Counted from the first letter of the stretch, positions 7,587 to 17,573 are shown. The stretch: 64,000 bases of DNA from Rhodospirillales bacterium (GCA_014859895.1 JACZKS010000170.1:1-64000); one strand, 5' to 3'. Made by a program: numbers and translations. Notes: generated by a model not told the origin, from the sequence alone.

Positions 7587-8594
7587 ATGACCGCGTCCGC
7601 CTCGATCCACCACGCCGACACCAGCTTCCCGCTGGACGCCCCCGACATCATGGTTTCGGTACGTCAATGCTTCGGCGTCGACAGCGACATGGAGGTGCCG
7701 GCCTTCAGCATGGGCGCCGAGTACGTTCCCGACGTCGACGAGGCCTACCAGTTCGACCGCGACACCACGCTGGCCATTCTGGCCGGCTTCGCGCGCAACC
7801 GCAGGGTGATGATCCAGGGCTATCACGGCACCGGCAAGTCGACCCACATCGAGCAGGTGGCAGCCCGCCTCAACTGGCCGTGCATCCGCGTCAATCTCGA
7901 TTCCCACGTCAGCCGTATCGATCTCATCGGTAAGGACGCCATCGTGCTCCGGGACGGCAAGCAGGTCACCGAGTTCCGCGAGGGCCTGCTGCCGTGGGCG
8001 CTCCAGCATCCCACCGCGCTGGTCTTCGACGAATACGACGCCGGGCGTCCCGACGTCATGTTCGTCATTCAGCGGGTGCTGGAAGTCGAGGGCAAGTTCA
8101 CGCTTCTCGACCAGAACCGGGTCTTGCGGCCGCACCCCTATTTCCGCCTGTTCTCGACCACCAACACGGTGGGCTTGGGAGACACCACCGGGCTGTATCA
8201 CGGGACCCAGCAGCTCAATCAGGGCCAGATGGACCGCTGGAATATCGTCGCCACGCTGAACTACCTGCCGCACGACGACGAGGTCGCCATCGTGCTGGCC
8301 AAGGTGCCGTCGCAGTGCGGCGCCCAGGGGCGCGAGGAAGTGGCCGCCATGGTGCGGGTCGCGGAGCTGACGCGCAGCGGTTTCATCAACGGCGACATCT
8401 CGACCGTGATGAGCCCGCGCACCGTCATCACCTGGGCGGAGAACAGCGAGATTTTCGGCAATCGCGGCTTCGCTTTCCGGGTGACCTTCCTCAACAAGTG
8501 CGACGAGTTGGAGCGGCCGATCGTCGCCGAGTACTACCAGCGCTGCTTCGGGGAAGATCTGCCCGAATCGCTGGCCAACGCCACCGCCGTCTGA
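7587..8594 (+). CDS. cobS: Cobaltochelatase subunit CobS
   Basis: A 335-residue AAA+ ATPase. The Walker A loop [13 protein letters not shown] is near residue 80, Walker [10 protein letters not shown] near 148, and a sensor region [13 protein letters not shown] follows. With CobT it forms the chaperone-like ATPase that drives CobN to insert cobalt into hydrogenobyrinic acid a,c-diamide, a late step of aerobic adenosylcobalamin synthesis. cobN is not in the window. It is followed 29 bp later by cobT. This is the chelatase CobS, not the cobalamin synthase also called CobS in enteric bacteria. Confidence 0.96.
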   Translation: MTASASIHHADTSFPLDAPDIMVSVRQCFGVDSDMEVPAFSMGAEYVPDVDEAYQFDRDTTLAILAGFARNRRVMIQGYHGTGKSTHIEQVAARLNWPCIRVNLDSHVSRIDLIGKDAIVLRDGKQVTEFREGLLPWALQHPTALVFDEYDAGRPDVMFVIQRVLEVEGKFTLLDQNRVLRPHPYFRLFSTTNTVGLGDTTGLYHGTQQLNQGQMDRWNIVATLNYLPHDDEVAIVLAKVPSQCGAQGREEVAAMVRVAELTRSGFINGDISTVMSPRTVITWAENSEIFGNRGFAFRVTFLNKCDELERPIVAEYYQRCFGEDLPESLANATAV

Positions 8595-8623
8595 GGACGG
8601 CCGAGGAAACCCGGACGGAGCCC

Positions 8624-10486
8624 GTGAGCCAGAGCGACGATCCCCGCGACACCGTGAAGCGCGTCACGACCGCCTGCCTGAAGGCGGTGGCCGACTGCGG
8701 CGAAGTGACCGTCGAGTTCGTCCACGGCAACCCCGGGGCGTCGGAGACGACCGCCCGCCTGCCGGCCCCCTCTCGTCGTCTCACCCGCGAGGAACTGACC
8801 CGCCTGCGCGGCACGGCCGACGCCTTTGCTCTCAAGATCCGCTATCACGACGAGGCGGTGCACCGCCGCCGCCTGCCCACCGGCTTCCAGGCCCGGCACC
8901 TGTTCGACACCATCGAGCAGATCCGGGTCGAAGCCATTGGCGCTCGCGACATGGCGGGCGTCGCCCAAAACCTCGCCTTCCGGCTGGAGGAAACCTGCCG
9001 GGCCGGCGGTTTGGCCGAGGTCGCCGGCAAGGACGACAGCCAGTTGGCCGATGCCCTTCATTTGCTGGTCCGCGAGCGCCTCACCGCCGCGCCCCTGCCC
9101 GCCGCCGCCGCCGGACTGGCCGACCTCTGGCGACCGTGGCTCGGCCAGCGCATCGGCCCCCTGCTGGCCCGCCTGCACGATCGCATGGACGACCAGGAGG
9201 ATTTCGCCTCGACCGTGCGCGAGATGATGCACGCCCTCGAGATCGCCGAGGAGACCGACCTGCCGCCCGAGCCCGACGAAGAGGCCGAGGACGACGGCAC
9301 CGCGCAGAACCAGCCGCCCCCTCAATCCCGGGGCAGCGAGCAGGACAGCGACATGCCGCTGCCCGGCGAGGGCGAGGAGGCCGAGGAATCCGAAGACGGC
9401 GAGGGCATGTCGATTTCTGAACAGGACCGCATGGTCGAGGGCGGCGACGACGAGATGCCGGCCGGCCCGGCCCGCTGGCAGTCACGGCTGCCCAACAACG
9501 GGCTCACGTCCGAGGATTCCTACAAGGTTTACACCACCCGCTTCGACGAGGTGATCGAAGCCGACAAGCTGACCGAAGCCGAGGAGTTGACCCGCCTGCG
9601 TGCCCATCTCGACCAGCAGCTTTCCCATCTGCAGGGCGTGGTGTCGACGCTGGCCAACCGCCTGCAGCGCCACCTGATGGCCAAGCAGACCCGCTCCTGG
9701 GTGTTCGACCTCGACGAGGGAATCCTTGATGCCGGACGGCTGGCCCGCATCGTCATCGATCCCGTGCATCCGCTGTCCTTCAAGCGCGAATCCGACATCA
9801 ACTTCCGCGACACCGTGGTGACGCTCCTGATCGATAATTCGGGCTCGATGCGCGGCCGGCCCATCACCGTGGCGGCCATGAGCGCCGACATCCTGGCCCG
9901 CACGCTGGAGCGCTGCGGGGTAAAGGTCGAGATCCTGGGTTTCACGACGCGCGCCTGGAAGGGCGGCGACTCGCGCGAACAGTGGGTCGAGGCCGGCAAG
10001 CCCAAGAACCCGGGGCGGCTCAACGACCTCCGGCACATCGTCTACAAGGCGGCCGACACCCCCTGGCGACGGGCCCGGCGCAACCTGGGATTGATGCTGA
10101 GGGAAGGGCTGTTGAAGGAGAACATCGACGGCGAAGCCCTGCTGTGGGCCTTCAACCGGCTGATGGCGCGCCCCGAGCAGCGGCGCATCCTGATGGTGAT
10201 TTCCGATGGCGCGCCGGTCGACGACGCCACGCTGTCGGCCAATCCCGGCAACTATCTGGAACAGCACCTGCGCGACGTCATCGCCTGGATCGAGTCCCAC
10301 TCCCTGGTCGAGCTCACGGCCATCGGCATCGGCCACGACGTCACCCGCTACTACAAGCGGGCCGTCACCATAGCCGACGCCGAGGAACTGGGCGGCACCA
10401 TGATGAAAAACCTCGCCGATCTCTTCGACGAGGATGCCGGCGGGCGCGACCCCCGCGCCCTGCGGCGGGGGGCCCGATTCCACTAG
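8624..10486 (+). CDS. cobT: Cobaltochelatase subunit CobT
   Basis: A 620-residue partner of CobS. An N-terminal helical part is followed by a long acidic linker (about residues 205-280, many Glu/Asp) and a C-terminal von Willebrand A domain with the metal-ion-dependent adhesion site DNSGSMRG near residue 405. This resembles BchD of magnesium chelatase. The GTG start at 8624 has GGAG just upstream; the frame remains open far into cobS but without similarity. It functions with CobS and CobN in cobalt insertion. Confidence 0.95.
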   Translation: MSQSDDPRDTVKRVTTACLKAVADCGEVTVEFVHGNPGASETTARLPAPSRRLTREELTRLRGTADAFALKIRYHDEAVHRRRLPTGFQARHLFDTIEQIRVEAIGARDMAGVAQNLAFRLEETCRAGGLAEVAGKDDSQLADALHLLVRERLTAAPLPAAAAGLADLWRPWLGQRIGPLLARLHDRMDDQEDFASTVREMMHALEIAEETDLPPEPDEEAEDDGTAQNQPPPQSRGSEQDSDMPLPGEGEEAEESEDGEGMSISEQDRMVEGGDDEMPAGPARWQSRLPNNGLTSEDSYKVYTTRFDEVIEADKLTEAEELTRLRAHLDQQLSHLQGVVSTLANRLQRHLMAKQTRSWVFDLDEGILDAGRLARIVIDPVHPLSFKRESDINFRDTVVTLLIDNSGSMRGRPITVAAMSADILARTLERCGVKVEILGFTTRAWKGGDSREQWVEAGKPKNPGRLNDLRHIVYKAADTPWRRARRNLGLMLREGLLKENIDGEALLWAFNRLMARPEQRRILMVISDGAPVDDATLSANPGNYLEQHLRDVIAWIESHSLVELTAIGIGHDVTRYYKRAVTIADAEELGGTMMKNLADLFDEDAGGRDPRALRRGARFH

Positions 10487-10506
10487 TCAGCGGCGTAGAA
10501 CCCGGA

Positions 10507-10812
10507 TCAGTGGCTCCACTCGGAAGCGGCCGGCAGGTCGCCGGCGACGTCGACATGGGCGCTGTCGCTTGCCGTAGCCAATTGCCTTTCGGAAAATCGA
10601 AGGGTGAGGCGCCGCCCGTCATCGGTCACAAGTTGCACATCCCGGCGACCGAACACATTGCGCAGGACTTCGGGAGCCAGGCGGATTTCGCCGCTGCACA
10701 TCACCTGACCGGGCCCGGTCTGAAAACCCTCGAAGTCGTAATCGGCGCGGGTCCCCGCTTCATCCCCCCACATCAGGTTGCCGGCGCCGCGCAATCCGCC
10801 AAGGTAGCGCAT
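10507..10812 (-). CDS. Conserved hypothetical protein, 101 residues
   Basis: A small soluble protein without signal peptide or membrane segment. The N-terminal half contains GAGNLMWGDEAGTRADYDFE and the pattern GQVMCSGEIRL; the C-terminal half is predicted beta-rich (VQLVTDDGRRLTLRF). I do not recognise a characterised family. A strong AAGGAGG Shine-Dalgarno nine bases before the ATG supports that the gene is real. It is convergent with cobT (20 bp between stops). Confidence 0.65.
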   Translation of the reverse strand: MRYLGGLRGAGNLMWGDEAGTRADYDFEGFQTGPGQVMCSGEIRLAPEVLRNVFGRRDVQLVTDDGRRLTLRFSERQLATASDSAHVDVAGDLPAASEWSH

Positions 10813-10870
10813 GATCGATTTCCTCCTTCAGGGAGAGGGCTCAACGAGGCAAGCCGCCGTCACGGTCGGA

Positions 10871-10909
10871 AACGCGAAAGGCCCCGCCGCCTCGAAGAGG
10901 CGCGGGGCC
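10871..10909 (-). terminator. Rho-independent terminator of the cold-shock gene
   Basis: GGCCCCGCCGCCTC and GAGGCGCGGGGCC form a GC-rich stem (10880-10909) with a GAA loop and one bulge. Read on the minus strand, the stem is followed by TTTCGCGTTT. It lies downstream of the cold-shock protein gene and upstream of the hypothetical gene, so it most likely ends the cold-shock transcript. Confidence 0.65.
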
Positions 10910-11042
10910 AGGCGCCAAGCGCCTCTTCAGGCAGCACACTGCCGCACCGCTCATTCACGCCGCCAGTTCATCCGTGGTCGGCCTGGCCGATCGATGCGGC
11001 CGCCGGCGGGGTCGCGGAGCTCCACGACCGCCGGCGTTGCAC

Positions 11043-11255
11043 TCAGTCGAGAGCCTTAAGATTGTCGGCTGACATCTTGCCGCTCTTGCGGTCGGAGACG
11101 AGCTCGTAGCCTACCTTCTGGCCTTCGCGCAGACCGCTAAGACCCGCACGCTCCACGGCACTGATATGGACGAAGGCGTCATTGCCGCCGTCATCCGGCG
11201 CGATGAAACCAAAACCCTTCTGGGCATTAAACCATTTCACGGTTCCCGTCGTCAT
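11043..11255 (-). CDS. Cold-shock domain protein (CspA family)
   Basis: A 70-residue single cold-shock domain. RNP1 ([10 protein letters not shown]) and RNP2 (DAFVHISAV) are both present, preceded by the usual GTVKWFNAQ start. It binds single-stranded nucleic acid and melts RNA structure. An AAAGG ribosome binding site is next to the start. The 324-bp spacer upstream leaves room for the long leader that often controls these genes. Confidence 0.96.
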   Translation of the reverse strand: MTTGTVKWFNAQKGFGFIAPDDGGNDAFVHISAVERAGLSGLREGQKVGYELVSDRKSGKMSADNLKALD

Positions 11256-11579
11256 AAGGAAACCCTTTCACAAATAGAGGTGGTGCATTCCCGCCATCGC
11301 GGGCCGTCGAATTTGCATTTTCAGGTAGATGATTATGAGCCCAAGGCCAACCCATCCGGCCGTCTATCGACGTGGCATATATGGAGCATGGCGCGCCATT
11401 AAGCAAGGACGCAAAAAAGCCTTCATTAGGAAAGGCCCGGCGCCGAGCCGCAACCGCGACGTGTTTGACATCCGGTTTGGGGAGCGGCCCCCTTCCCGCC
11501 CTTGTCCCCGGCGGCACCCGGCGCTAGCTTGGGCGCCGACATTGCAGCGCTGCACCATTCAACGGGGGAAATCGACATC
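11256..11579. other. Divergent intergenic region, cold-shock gene / aldolase
   Basis: A 324-bp spacer between two divergent genes. No credible coding frame is present. A TATATG hexamer near 11380 could serve as a -10 element for the cold-shock gene on the minus strand, and TTGACA at 11465-11470 as a -35 for the plus strand, but no good partner -10 was found. A structured cold-shock leader is possible but was not resolved by eye. Confidence 0.35.
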
Positions 11580-12341
11580 ATGCGCGAAAATCGGGTCCAT
11601 CGGCTCTGGGCCGAGGGCAAGGGCGCCGTCACCGCGTGGGTGACCATCGCCAATTCCTACAACGCCGAACTTTATGCCGCCGAGGACTTCGACGCCATCA
11701 CCATCGACCTCCAACACGGCATGATCAGCTTCCAGCAAGCCATCGAAATGCTGCAGGCCGTGTCCACCCGCTCGCCGGCCCCCTTCGCCAGGGCACCCTG
11801 GAACGATCCGGCCGCGATCATGAAGCTGCTGGACGGCGGCGCCTACGGCATCGTCTGCCCGATGATCAATTCGGCCGAAGAGTGCGAGCGCTTCGTCGGG
11901 GCCTGCCGGTACGCGCCGGCCGGCTACCGCAGCTTCGGGCCGGCCCGCGGCGTGCTGCACGGCGGCCCCGACTATTTCGCCCACGCCAATTCGACCATCG
12001 TGACGCTGGCCATGATCGAAACCCGCAAGGCCGTCGACAACCTGGCCGAGATCGTTTCTGTCCCCGGCCTCGACGGCGTCTACATCGGCCCCAACGACTT
12101 GGCCATCAGCCTGGGTTATGAGCCGTCGGGCGAGCCGGTGGAGAGGGAAGTCATCGAGGCGGTCGACGCTATCTTCCGCATCGCCAAGGGCAAGGGCGTC
12201 AAGGTCGGGATCCACTGCCCGTCGGGCGAATCGACACGCAAGCGCCTCGATCAGGGATACGACTTCATCGCCATCTCCAACGATGCCCGCCTGCTTTCGG
12301 CGGCGGCCAAGCGCGAGCTGGCGGTGGTCCGCAGGCCATAG
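11580..12341 (+). CDS. HpcH/HpaI family aldolase
   Basis: A 253-residue class II (metal-dependent) pyruvate aldolase. Visible family patterns are DAITIDLQHGMISF (base His in the barrel), GIVCPMINSAEEC, RSFGPARG, and the metal ligand Glu in LAMIETRKAV with GLDGVYIGPNDLA. Related enzymes cleave 2-keto-3-deoxy sugar acids or 4-hydroxy-2-oxo-heptanedioate to pyruvate and an aldehyde; the true substrate is not readable. The Met at 11580 is used because the upstream frame is not conserved. It is a single gene. Confidence 0.88.
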   Translation: MRENRVHRLWAEGKGAVTAWVTIANSYNAELYAAEDFDAITIDLQHGMISFQQAIEMLQAVSTRSPAPFARAPWNDPAAIMKLLDGGAYGIVCPMINSAEECERFVGACRYAPAGYRSFGPARGVLHGGPDYFAHANSTIVTLAMIETRKAVDNLAEIVSVPGLDGVYIGPNDLAISLGYEPSGEPVEREVIEAVDAIFRIAKGKGVKVGIHCPSGESTRKRLDQGYDFIAISNDARLLSAAAKRELAVVRRP

Positions 12342-12408
12342 GGTGCCCTGGCCAAGTCGGTAAAAACGCCGGTTCCCCCTGGCGCGGTGAACGGTGGATG
12401 CCTACCTC

Positions 12409-12433
12409 CCATTCTGTCATCGCCACAGAATGG
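12409..12433. promoter_or_regulatory. Inverted repeat before the OsmC gene
   Basis: CCATTCTGT (12409-12417) and ACAGAATGG (12425-12433) are perfect 9-bp arms with a 7-bp spacer, directly followed by an AAAAGGAGG ribosome binding site. It may be a repressor site for a peroxide or thiol regulator, or a leader hairpin that influences translation. Confidence 0.45.
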
Positions 12434-12451
12434 AAAAGGAGGAGACACCCG

Positions 12452-12877
12452 ATGAAACGAACAGCATCCGCCATTTGGCAAGGGGATTTGCAGACCGGCA
12501 AGGGAACGGTTTCGAGCGACAGCGGCGTGCTGTCGAAGACCCCCTACTCGTTCACCTCGCGGTTCAAGGATGGCTCCGGCACCAACCCGGAAGAGCTGAT
12601 CGCGGCGGCCCATGCCGGTTGCTTTACCATGGCCTTTTCCGTCCAACTGGGAGCCGCCGGCTTCACGCCGGACACGCTGGAGACCACGGCGACGCTGACC
12701 TTCGAGAAGATCGGCGACGATTGGACGGTGACCGGCATCCATCTCGACACCCGCGGCCGGGTGCCGGGTGCCGACGCCGAGGCCTTCGCGATGGCGGCGA
12801 CGGCAGCCAAGAACGGCTGCCCGATCTCACGGCTGCTCAAGGCCGACATCACCATGGACGCCAGGTTGGAAGCCTGA
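12452..12877 (+). CDS. OsmC family peroxiredoxin
   Basis: A 141-residue OsmC-type hydroperoxide reductase. The two catalytic cysteines are in EELIAAAHAGCFTMAFS and in AAKNGCPISRLL. The N-terminal strand pattern TASAIWQGDLQTGKG is typical of the OsmC subgroup (as against Ohr). It reduces organic peroxides using dithiols. A strong AAAAGGAGG lies ten bases before the ATG, just after an inverted repeat. Confidence 0.93.
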   Translation: MKRTASAIWQGDLQTGKGTVSSDSGVLSKTPYSFTSRFKDGSGTNPEELIAAAHAGCFTMAFSVQLGAAGFTPDTLETTATLTFEKIGDDWTVTGIHLDTRGRVPGADAEAFAMAATAAKNGCPISRLLKADITMDARLEA

Positions 12878-12911
12878 GGCCGCGGTGCGTGAGGCCCGAA
12901 GCGGGCGGTCC

Positions 12912-13241
12912 TCAATCGACGATGAACAGCTTGGCGCCGATGCGGGTGCGCGACCGGTGCGGCTCGGCGCCGTCAGCCACCTGGTAGCTGACGCCGGGGG
13001 TCAGGGTGAACCAGCGGCCGTCGGCCAGTTCGGTTTCCAACTCTCCCTCCAGGCACAGCAGGATATGACCCTTGCTGCACCAGTGGTTGGCAAGATATCC
13101 CGGCGTGTATTCGACCATGCGTACCCGGATGTCGCCGAAAGTGCGGGTCCGCCAGTAGGCCAAGCCGGTATCGCCCTTGTGTTCTGTGGGCTCGATCGCC
13201 GACCACTCGGTGGTGGCGAACGGAAGGTCGGCGATGCGCAA
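12912..13241 (-). CDS. Cupin-fold protein with DHCW-type motif
   Basis: A 109-residue single-domain cupin. The stretch WSAIEPTEHKGDTGLAYWRT followed by FGDIRVRMVEY, HWCSKGHILLCLEGELETEL and YQVADGAEPHRSRT matches the DHCW-motif cupin group (here NHWC). His residues likely bind a metal. No function is established. The start is taken as TTG 13241 with GGAGAG upstream, because the longer ATG frame adds about 80 residues without similarity and runs into the kinase gene's upstream region. Confidence 0.8.
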   Translation of the reverse strand: MRIADLPFATTEWSAIEPTEHKGDTGLAYWRTRTFGDIRVRMVEYTPGYLANHWCSKGHILLCLEGELETELADGRWFTLTPGVSYQVADGAEPHRSRTRIGAKLFIVD

Positions 13242-13410
13242 GGCTTTCTCTCCGGGGCTGCGAAGTGAACGGGCCCGACAGTAGCGCGCCGGCCGCCGCG
13301 GCACCAGCCTTCCCCGCCGAGTGCCCGGCCGGGAAGCGCATGTGCCTTTTTCCCGCCACCGCGCTTTGCTACTATTTCGATCGCTTCGACGGCGCGGGAT
13401 CCACCATAAC

Positions 13411-16290
13411 ATGAAAAACTGGACGATCTTCGCGACCGTGGCCCTGTGCGCGGCGGTTATCGCAGGCGCCGCCGGCATCACCGAATACGGCCGCTACGGC
13501 GAGACGGTGGTGGTGGCGGAGCGAGATACCCGCATTGCCGCCGGGCTGGCCGCCGCCCACGCCGCGCAAACCTTCGCCGAAGTCAAATCCACCCTGCGCG
13601 GCGTCGAGAGCATCCGCAACGACGTCGCCGAGGACCGCATCCGCGACGCCGAGACGACGCGCCAGCTGCTCGATTCCCTGCGCGGCGACGGGGTGGTCAT
13701 CCGCTCGCTCGGCTGGACCGACGAACGCGGCCTGCAACAGGCCCGCTCGTCGAATGGCGCCCTCGGGCTGGAGCCCACCGACATGAGCAACCGGGAATAT
13801 TTCCTGTTCCACCGCGAGCATCCCGACGGCTGGGCGGCGCGGGAGCTGCACCTTTCCGCGCCCATCCGCGCCAGGACCACCGGCGATTGGCTGTTCATCG
13901 CCAGCATCCCCCTGATCGACGGAGAGGGCCGCTTCGTAGGTGTCGCCGGCGCCGCCCTCGACCCGCTCTATTTCGCCTCGATCTATCGGCGGATCGAGTT
14001 GGGGGAAAGCCGGATCGCCACCCTCTATCGCGAAGACGGCATCGTGCTGTCCCGATCCCCCGACGCCCCAGCCTGGATCGGCGACCAGAGCGCCCGCACC
14101 GACCCGCTGTTTCGCGACAAAATGGCCGGCACCGCCGGCACCTACCGCGAGGGCGACGGCGAGTCCCAAGACCGCATCGTCAGCTTCCGCAAGGTTCCCA
14201 ACCTGCCGCTCGTGGTGACCGTCAGCCTGTCATACGCCGACGCCCTGGCGCCCTTCTATCGTAGCCTGCGCGTCAGCCTGTCCGCGGTCGGACTGACCCT
14301 CATCCTGCTGGCCGGCGCCGGCTGGTTCGTCACCCTATGGGTTCGCGAACGCCGCCAGTCCCGCGCCGCCCTGGAGCGGAGCGAGGAGCGCTATCGGGCC
14401 CTTTCGGAGCTTTCTCCGGTCGGCGTTTTTCGCACCGACACCGAAGGACGGTGCGTCTATGTCAACGACCGCTGGTGCGACCATGCCGGCCTGACGGCGG
14501 CCGAGATCCTGGGCCAGGCGTGGACCGACGCCCTGCATCCCGAGGATTTCTCCCGCGTGCGCGACGAATGGTCGCAAAGTGCCCAGCGCCGCAAGACCTT
14601 CTCGTCCGAATTCCGCTTCGAGACGCCCTCCGGCCGCGTCACCTGGCTGTTCGGCCAGTCAGCACCGGTACGGGACGGCCGCGGACGCATCGCCGGCCAC
14701 ATTGGCACCGCCACCGACATCACCGAGCGCAAGCGCCAGGAGGATGCGCTGCGCGACAGCGAAGACCGCTTCCGCACCCTGGTCAACACAATCGACGGCA
14801 TCGTCTGGGAGGCCGACGCCCGGACCCTGGACTTCACCTTCATCAGCGACAAGGCCGAGAGGCTTCTGGGCTATCCGTGCGAGGCGTGGCTGGACCCCGG
14901 CTTCTGGGCCGAGCACATCCATCCCGACGATCGCGAGCTTGCCGTCGCCCGGCGCCGCGAGGCCACCGCGCGGCGCCGGGGGCTCGACTTCGAATACCGC
15001 TTTCTGGCCGGCGACGGGCGCACCGTCTGGCTGCACGACCTCTCGGCCGTCACCATCGAGGACGGCGGGCCGCGTTGGCTGCGCGGCATCATGGTCGACA
15101 CCAGCAAATACAAGCAGGCCGAAGAGGCGTTGCGCCGGTCCCAGAAGATGGAAGCAATCGGCCTTCTGACCGGCGGCGTCGCCCACGATTTCAACAACCT
15201 GCTCAACGTCATCCTGAGTCACGCCGAGTTGCTTGAGGAAATTGCCCCCGCCAATCCCGACATCAGCCGAAGCGTCGAGGCCATGGTCAAGAGCGTCCAG
15301 CGTGGCGCCGACCTGACGCGCAAGCTTTTAATCTTCTCGCGCACCCAGCCGCAGACCACCAAGCGGGTCTCGGTCAACGCCTTCATCGACGGCATGAAGG
15401 GGCTGATCGCCAAGTCGCTGACCCCGGCCATTCGGGTGAAGACCGTGCTGGCCGCAGACGCCTGGACGGTCGATCTCGACCCCGGCGATCTCGAGGACGC
15501 CGTCCTCAACCTCGCCCTCAATGCCCGCGACGCCATGCCGCGGGGAGGGTCGCTGATCATCGAAACCGCCAACAAGATGATCGACGAGGCCTATGTCGAG
15601 CGCAACCCCGGCAGCCACCCCGGAGATTTTGTCATGCTGTCGGTCAGCGACACCGGTAGCGGCATGGCACCGGAGGTGCGCGAGAAGGCTTTCGAGCCCT
15701 TCTTCACCACCAAGGGGGCAGACAAAGGCACCGGCCTCGGACTCAGCATGGTTTACGGCTTCGTGCAGCGTTCAGGCGGGCACGCCAAGATCTATTCGGA
15801 AGAGGGCCAGGGCACAGCCGTCCATCTGTATCTGCCCCGCGTCCTGGACGCCGATTCTGCCGCCGAGACGGCGAGCGGCGCCTTCGGGACACTGCAGCGC
15901 GGCAACGAGACCATTCTGGTGGTCGACGATGAGCCCGCCTTGGTGGAGGCCGCCGTCCACCTGCTGGGGCGCCTCGGCTATCGCACGCTGACGGCGGAAA
16001 GCGCCGCCCAGGCCCTGGTGGTGCTGGACAAGGCTCCCGTCGTCGACCTTTTGTTCAGCGACGTCATCATGCCTGGCGGCATGGACGGCTATCGTCTGGC
16101 TATCGAGGCATTGGCGCGGCACCCCGGCATCAAGGTGCTGCTGACCAGCGGCTTCACGCGCCAGCGCGAGGAATTCATCAATGGCGAAGGCCGTATCGCC
16201 CAACACCTGACCCAGACACTCCTCGGCAAGCCTTACAACATCGCCGAATTGGCGGCGGCGGTGAGGCGGGCGCTGGACGGAGACGGATGA
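13411..16290 (+). CDS. Hybrid sensor histidine kinase (Cache-PAS-PAS-HK-REC)
   Basis: A 959-residue membrane sensor. Helix 1 (about residues 5-25) and helix 2 (about 288-312) flank a periplasmic Cache-like domain. Two PAS/PAC units follow (about 330-455 and 460-575). The phosphoacceptor His is near 592 in GGVAHDFNNLLNVI, then N-box NLALNARDAM, G1 VSDTGSGM and G2 GTGLGLSMVYGFV. A C-terminal receiver (about 833-955) has DDE near its start and the acceptor Asp in LFSDVIMPG near 883. No response regulator or chemosensory gene is adjacent, so it is an orphan and its output is unknown. Confidence 0.92.
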   Translation: MKNWTIFATVALCAAVIAGAAGITEYGRYGETVVVAERDTRIAAGLAAAHAAQTFAEVKSTLRGVESIRNDVAEDRIRDAETTRQLLDSLRGDGVVIRSLGWTDERGLQQARSSNGALGLEPTDMSNREYFLFHREHPDGWAARELHLSAPIRARTTGDWLFIASIPLIDGEGRFVGVAGAALDPLYFASIYRRIELGESRIATLYREDGIVLSRSPDAPAWIGDQSARTDPLFRDKMAGTAGTYREGDGESQDRIVSFRKVPNLPLVVTVSLSYADALAPFYRSLRVSLSAVGLTLILLAGAGWFVTLWVRERRQSRAALERSEERYRALSELSPVGVFRTDTEGRCVYVNDRWCDHAGLTAAEILGQAWTDALHPEDFSRVRDEWSQSAQRRKTFSSEFRFETPSGRVTWLFGQSAPVRDGRGRIAGHIGTATDITERKRQEDALRDSEDRFRTLVNTIDGIVWEADARTLDFTFISDKAERLLGYPCEAWLDPGFWAEHIHPDDRELAVARRREATARRRGLDFEYRFLAGDGRTVWLHDLSAVTIEDGGPRWLRGIMVDTSKYKQAEEALRRSQKMEAIGLLTGGVAHDFNNLLNVILSHAELLEEIAPANPDISRSVEAMVKSVQRGADLTRKLLIFSRTQPQTTKRVSVNAFIDGMKGLIAKSLTPAIRVKTVLAADAWTVDLDPGDLEDAVLNLALNARDAMPRGGSLIIETANKMIDEAYVERNPGSHPGDFVMLSVSDTGSGMAPEVREKAFEPFFTTKGADKGTGLGLSMVYGFVQRSGGHAKIYSEEGQGTAVHLYLPRVLDADSAAETASGAFGTLQRGNETILVVDDEPALVEAAVHLLGRLGYRTLTAESAAQALVVLDKAPVVDLLFSDVIMPGGMDGYRLAIEALARHPGIKVLLTSGFTRQREEFINGEGRIAQHLTQTLLGKPYNIAELAAAVRRALDGDG

Positions 16291-16315
16291 GGCGGCTCCG
16301 CACCGGGGAAGCGCA

Positions 16316-17152
16316 TCACCCCGCCGGGGATTGCCGGCCGGTGGCATCGCATGCCAGTTCCGCGAGGCCAATTTCGGCTCGTATGGTGCTTCCGTGCAGA
16401 ACCTCGTTGAAGAGGGATCGGTTGGATGCGCTTCCCGTGCGGCGTGGATGATAGAGGTGCATCACAATCGAGGAATAGTCGCCGAGTTTCCGCGCGACGC
16501 CCGCCCGCAGTAGACGAACAACGAAGTCCGAGTCCTCGAGCCCATGACCCTGGTATCTTTCGTCGAAACCGTTGATGGCGATGGCATCCGTCTTGAAGAA
16601 GCCGAGGTTGCAGGTTTGCACCTTCTCCCACTTGTCTCGTTGACGGTAACGGGTGTTGTCAATGGGCAGGTCAAGAAATTGAAGCGGCCGCGTACACTGG
16701 TTGGACATACCCCTCAAGAACCAGCCGAACCGGGAGCGGGGGGCGAATCGTAACTGCCTCTCAAGCACCCTCTCCGTCAGCCGCAGCCGAAGAAAAGAGC
16801 GCTTTCCGGAAACAAAAAACCTCTTCTCGGCCAGATCCATGTGGTTGCTAACGAAGTCAGGCAGGACGAAACAGTCGCCGTCGATGAGAACGATGTACTC
16901 CCCTTCGGCTTCGACAATCGCCTTGTTGCGGATCGCCGATGTGCGAAACCCCTGGTCGGGATGCCAGACGTGCCGGATGCGCACGGAGGAGCTTTCCGCA
17001 ACATGTTCCACCAGTTTTTGCGTGTCATCGGTCGAACCATCATCGGCCACGATGACCTCGAAGTCCCGACTCTCCTGGTGTACAAGCGAATCGAGAGACA
17101 CGGATAGAGCTTCCGGCCAGTTGTACGTGGTGACAATTACCGAGATGCGCAT
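16316..17152 (-). CDS. Family 2 glycosyltransferase
   Basis: A 278-residue GT-A fold enzyme. Residues 1-110 carry RISVIVTTYNWPEAL, VIVADDGSTDDT and YIVLIDGDCF (the DxD-type metal site). The second half has NGFDERYQGHGLEDSDFVVR, the ED acid motif common in chondroitin-polymerase-like GT2 enzymes (galactosyltransferase C-terminal domain). Start at Met 17152 rather than 17224 because similarity begins there. The gene is less GC-rich than its neighbours and isolated, suggesting transfer. It probably acts on surface polysaccharide. Confidence 0.85.
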   Translation of the reverse strand: MRISVIVTTYNWPEALSVSLDSLVHQESRDFEVIVADDGSTDDTQKLVEHVAESSSVRIRHVWHPDQGFRTSAIRNKAIVEAEGEYIVLIDGDCFVLPDFVSNHMDLAEKRFFVSGKRSFLRLRLTERVLERQLRFAPRSRFGWFLRGMSNQCTRPLQFLDLPIDNTRYRQRDKWEKVQTCNLGFFKTDAIAINGFDERYQGHGLEDSDFVVRLLRAGVARKLGDYSSIVMHLYHPRRTGSASNRSLFNEVLHGSTIRAEIGLAELACDATGRQSPAG

Positions 17153-17222
17153 TGGCTGAAACTCCAAACATGCCTGATGTATCTGAGTATACCAGTATGG
17201 TCCGGCGGAGTGGAGTTCGCCC

Positions 17223-17250
17223 AAACAAAAGGCCCGCTCGCGCGGGCCTT
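17223..17250 (-). terminator. Rho-independent terminator of rpmB
   Basis: GGCCCGC (17231-17237) and GCGGGCC (17242-17248) form a 7-bp GC stem with a TCGC loop. On the minus strand it is followed by TTTTGTTTGG. It lies 27 bp after the rpmB stop codon. Confidence 0.8.
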
Positions 17251-17276
17251 GTTCGGGTCCTCGAAGGGAGGGGCAG

Positions 17277-17573
17277 TCAGGCTTCGGCGCGCCTCTCGGC
17301 CGCCGCCTGGACCTGCTTCTTCAGGCGCTTGAATTCGGGAGCCAGGGTGCTGTCGCGCGCCGTGATCAGGTAGCCGTCGATGCCGCCCCGCTTCTCGATG
17401 GTACGCAGCGCGTAGGTCGAAACGCGAAGCCGCACGGCCTTCTGAAGGCTGTCGCTCCACACCGAGGTCTCCTGCAGGTTGGGCAGGAAACGGCGCCGGG
17501 TCCTGTTCTTGGCGTGACTGACGTTGTTGCCGGTCTGCACACCCTTGCCGGTCAGCTCGCAGCGCCTGGTCAT
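17277..17573 (-). CDS. rpmB: 50S ribosomal protein bL28
   Basis: A 98-residue ribosomal protein of the large subunit. [20 protein letters not shown] and [14 protein letters not shown] are the diagnostic N-terminal sequences; [20 protein letters not shown] follows. The C-terminal extension is usual for alphaproteobacteria. It is followed by a clear terminator and is monocistronic. Confidence 0.97.
   Translation of the reverse strand: MTRRCELTGKGVQTGNNVSHAKNRTRRRFLPNLQETSVWSDSLQKAVRLRVSTYALRTIEKRGGIDGYLITARDSTLAPEFKRLKKQVQAAAERRAEA

Noticed and set aside
7994-8623. Extension of cobT upstream to 7994
   Set aside because: It lies in another frame of cobS; the GTG at 8624 with a nearby GGAG gives the expected length.
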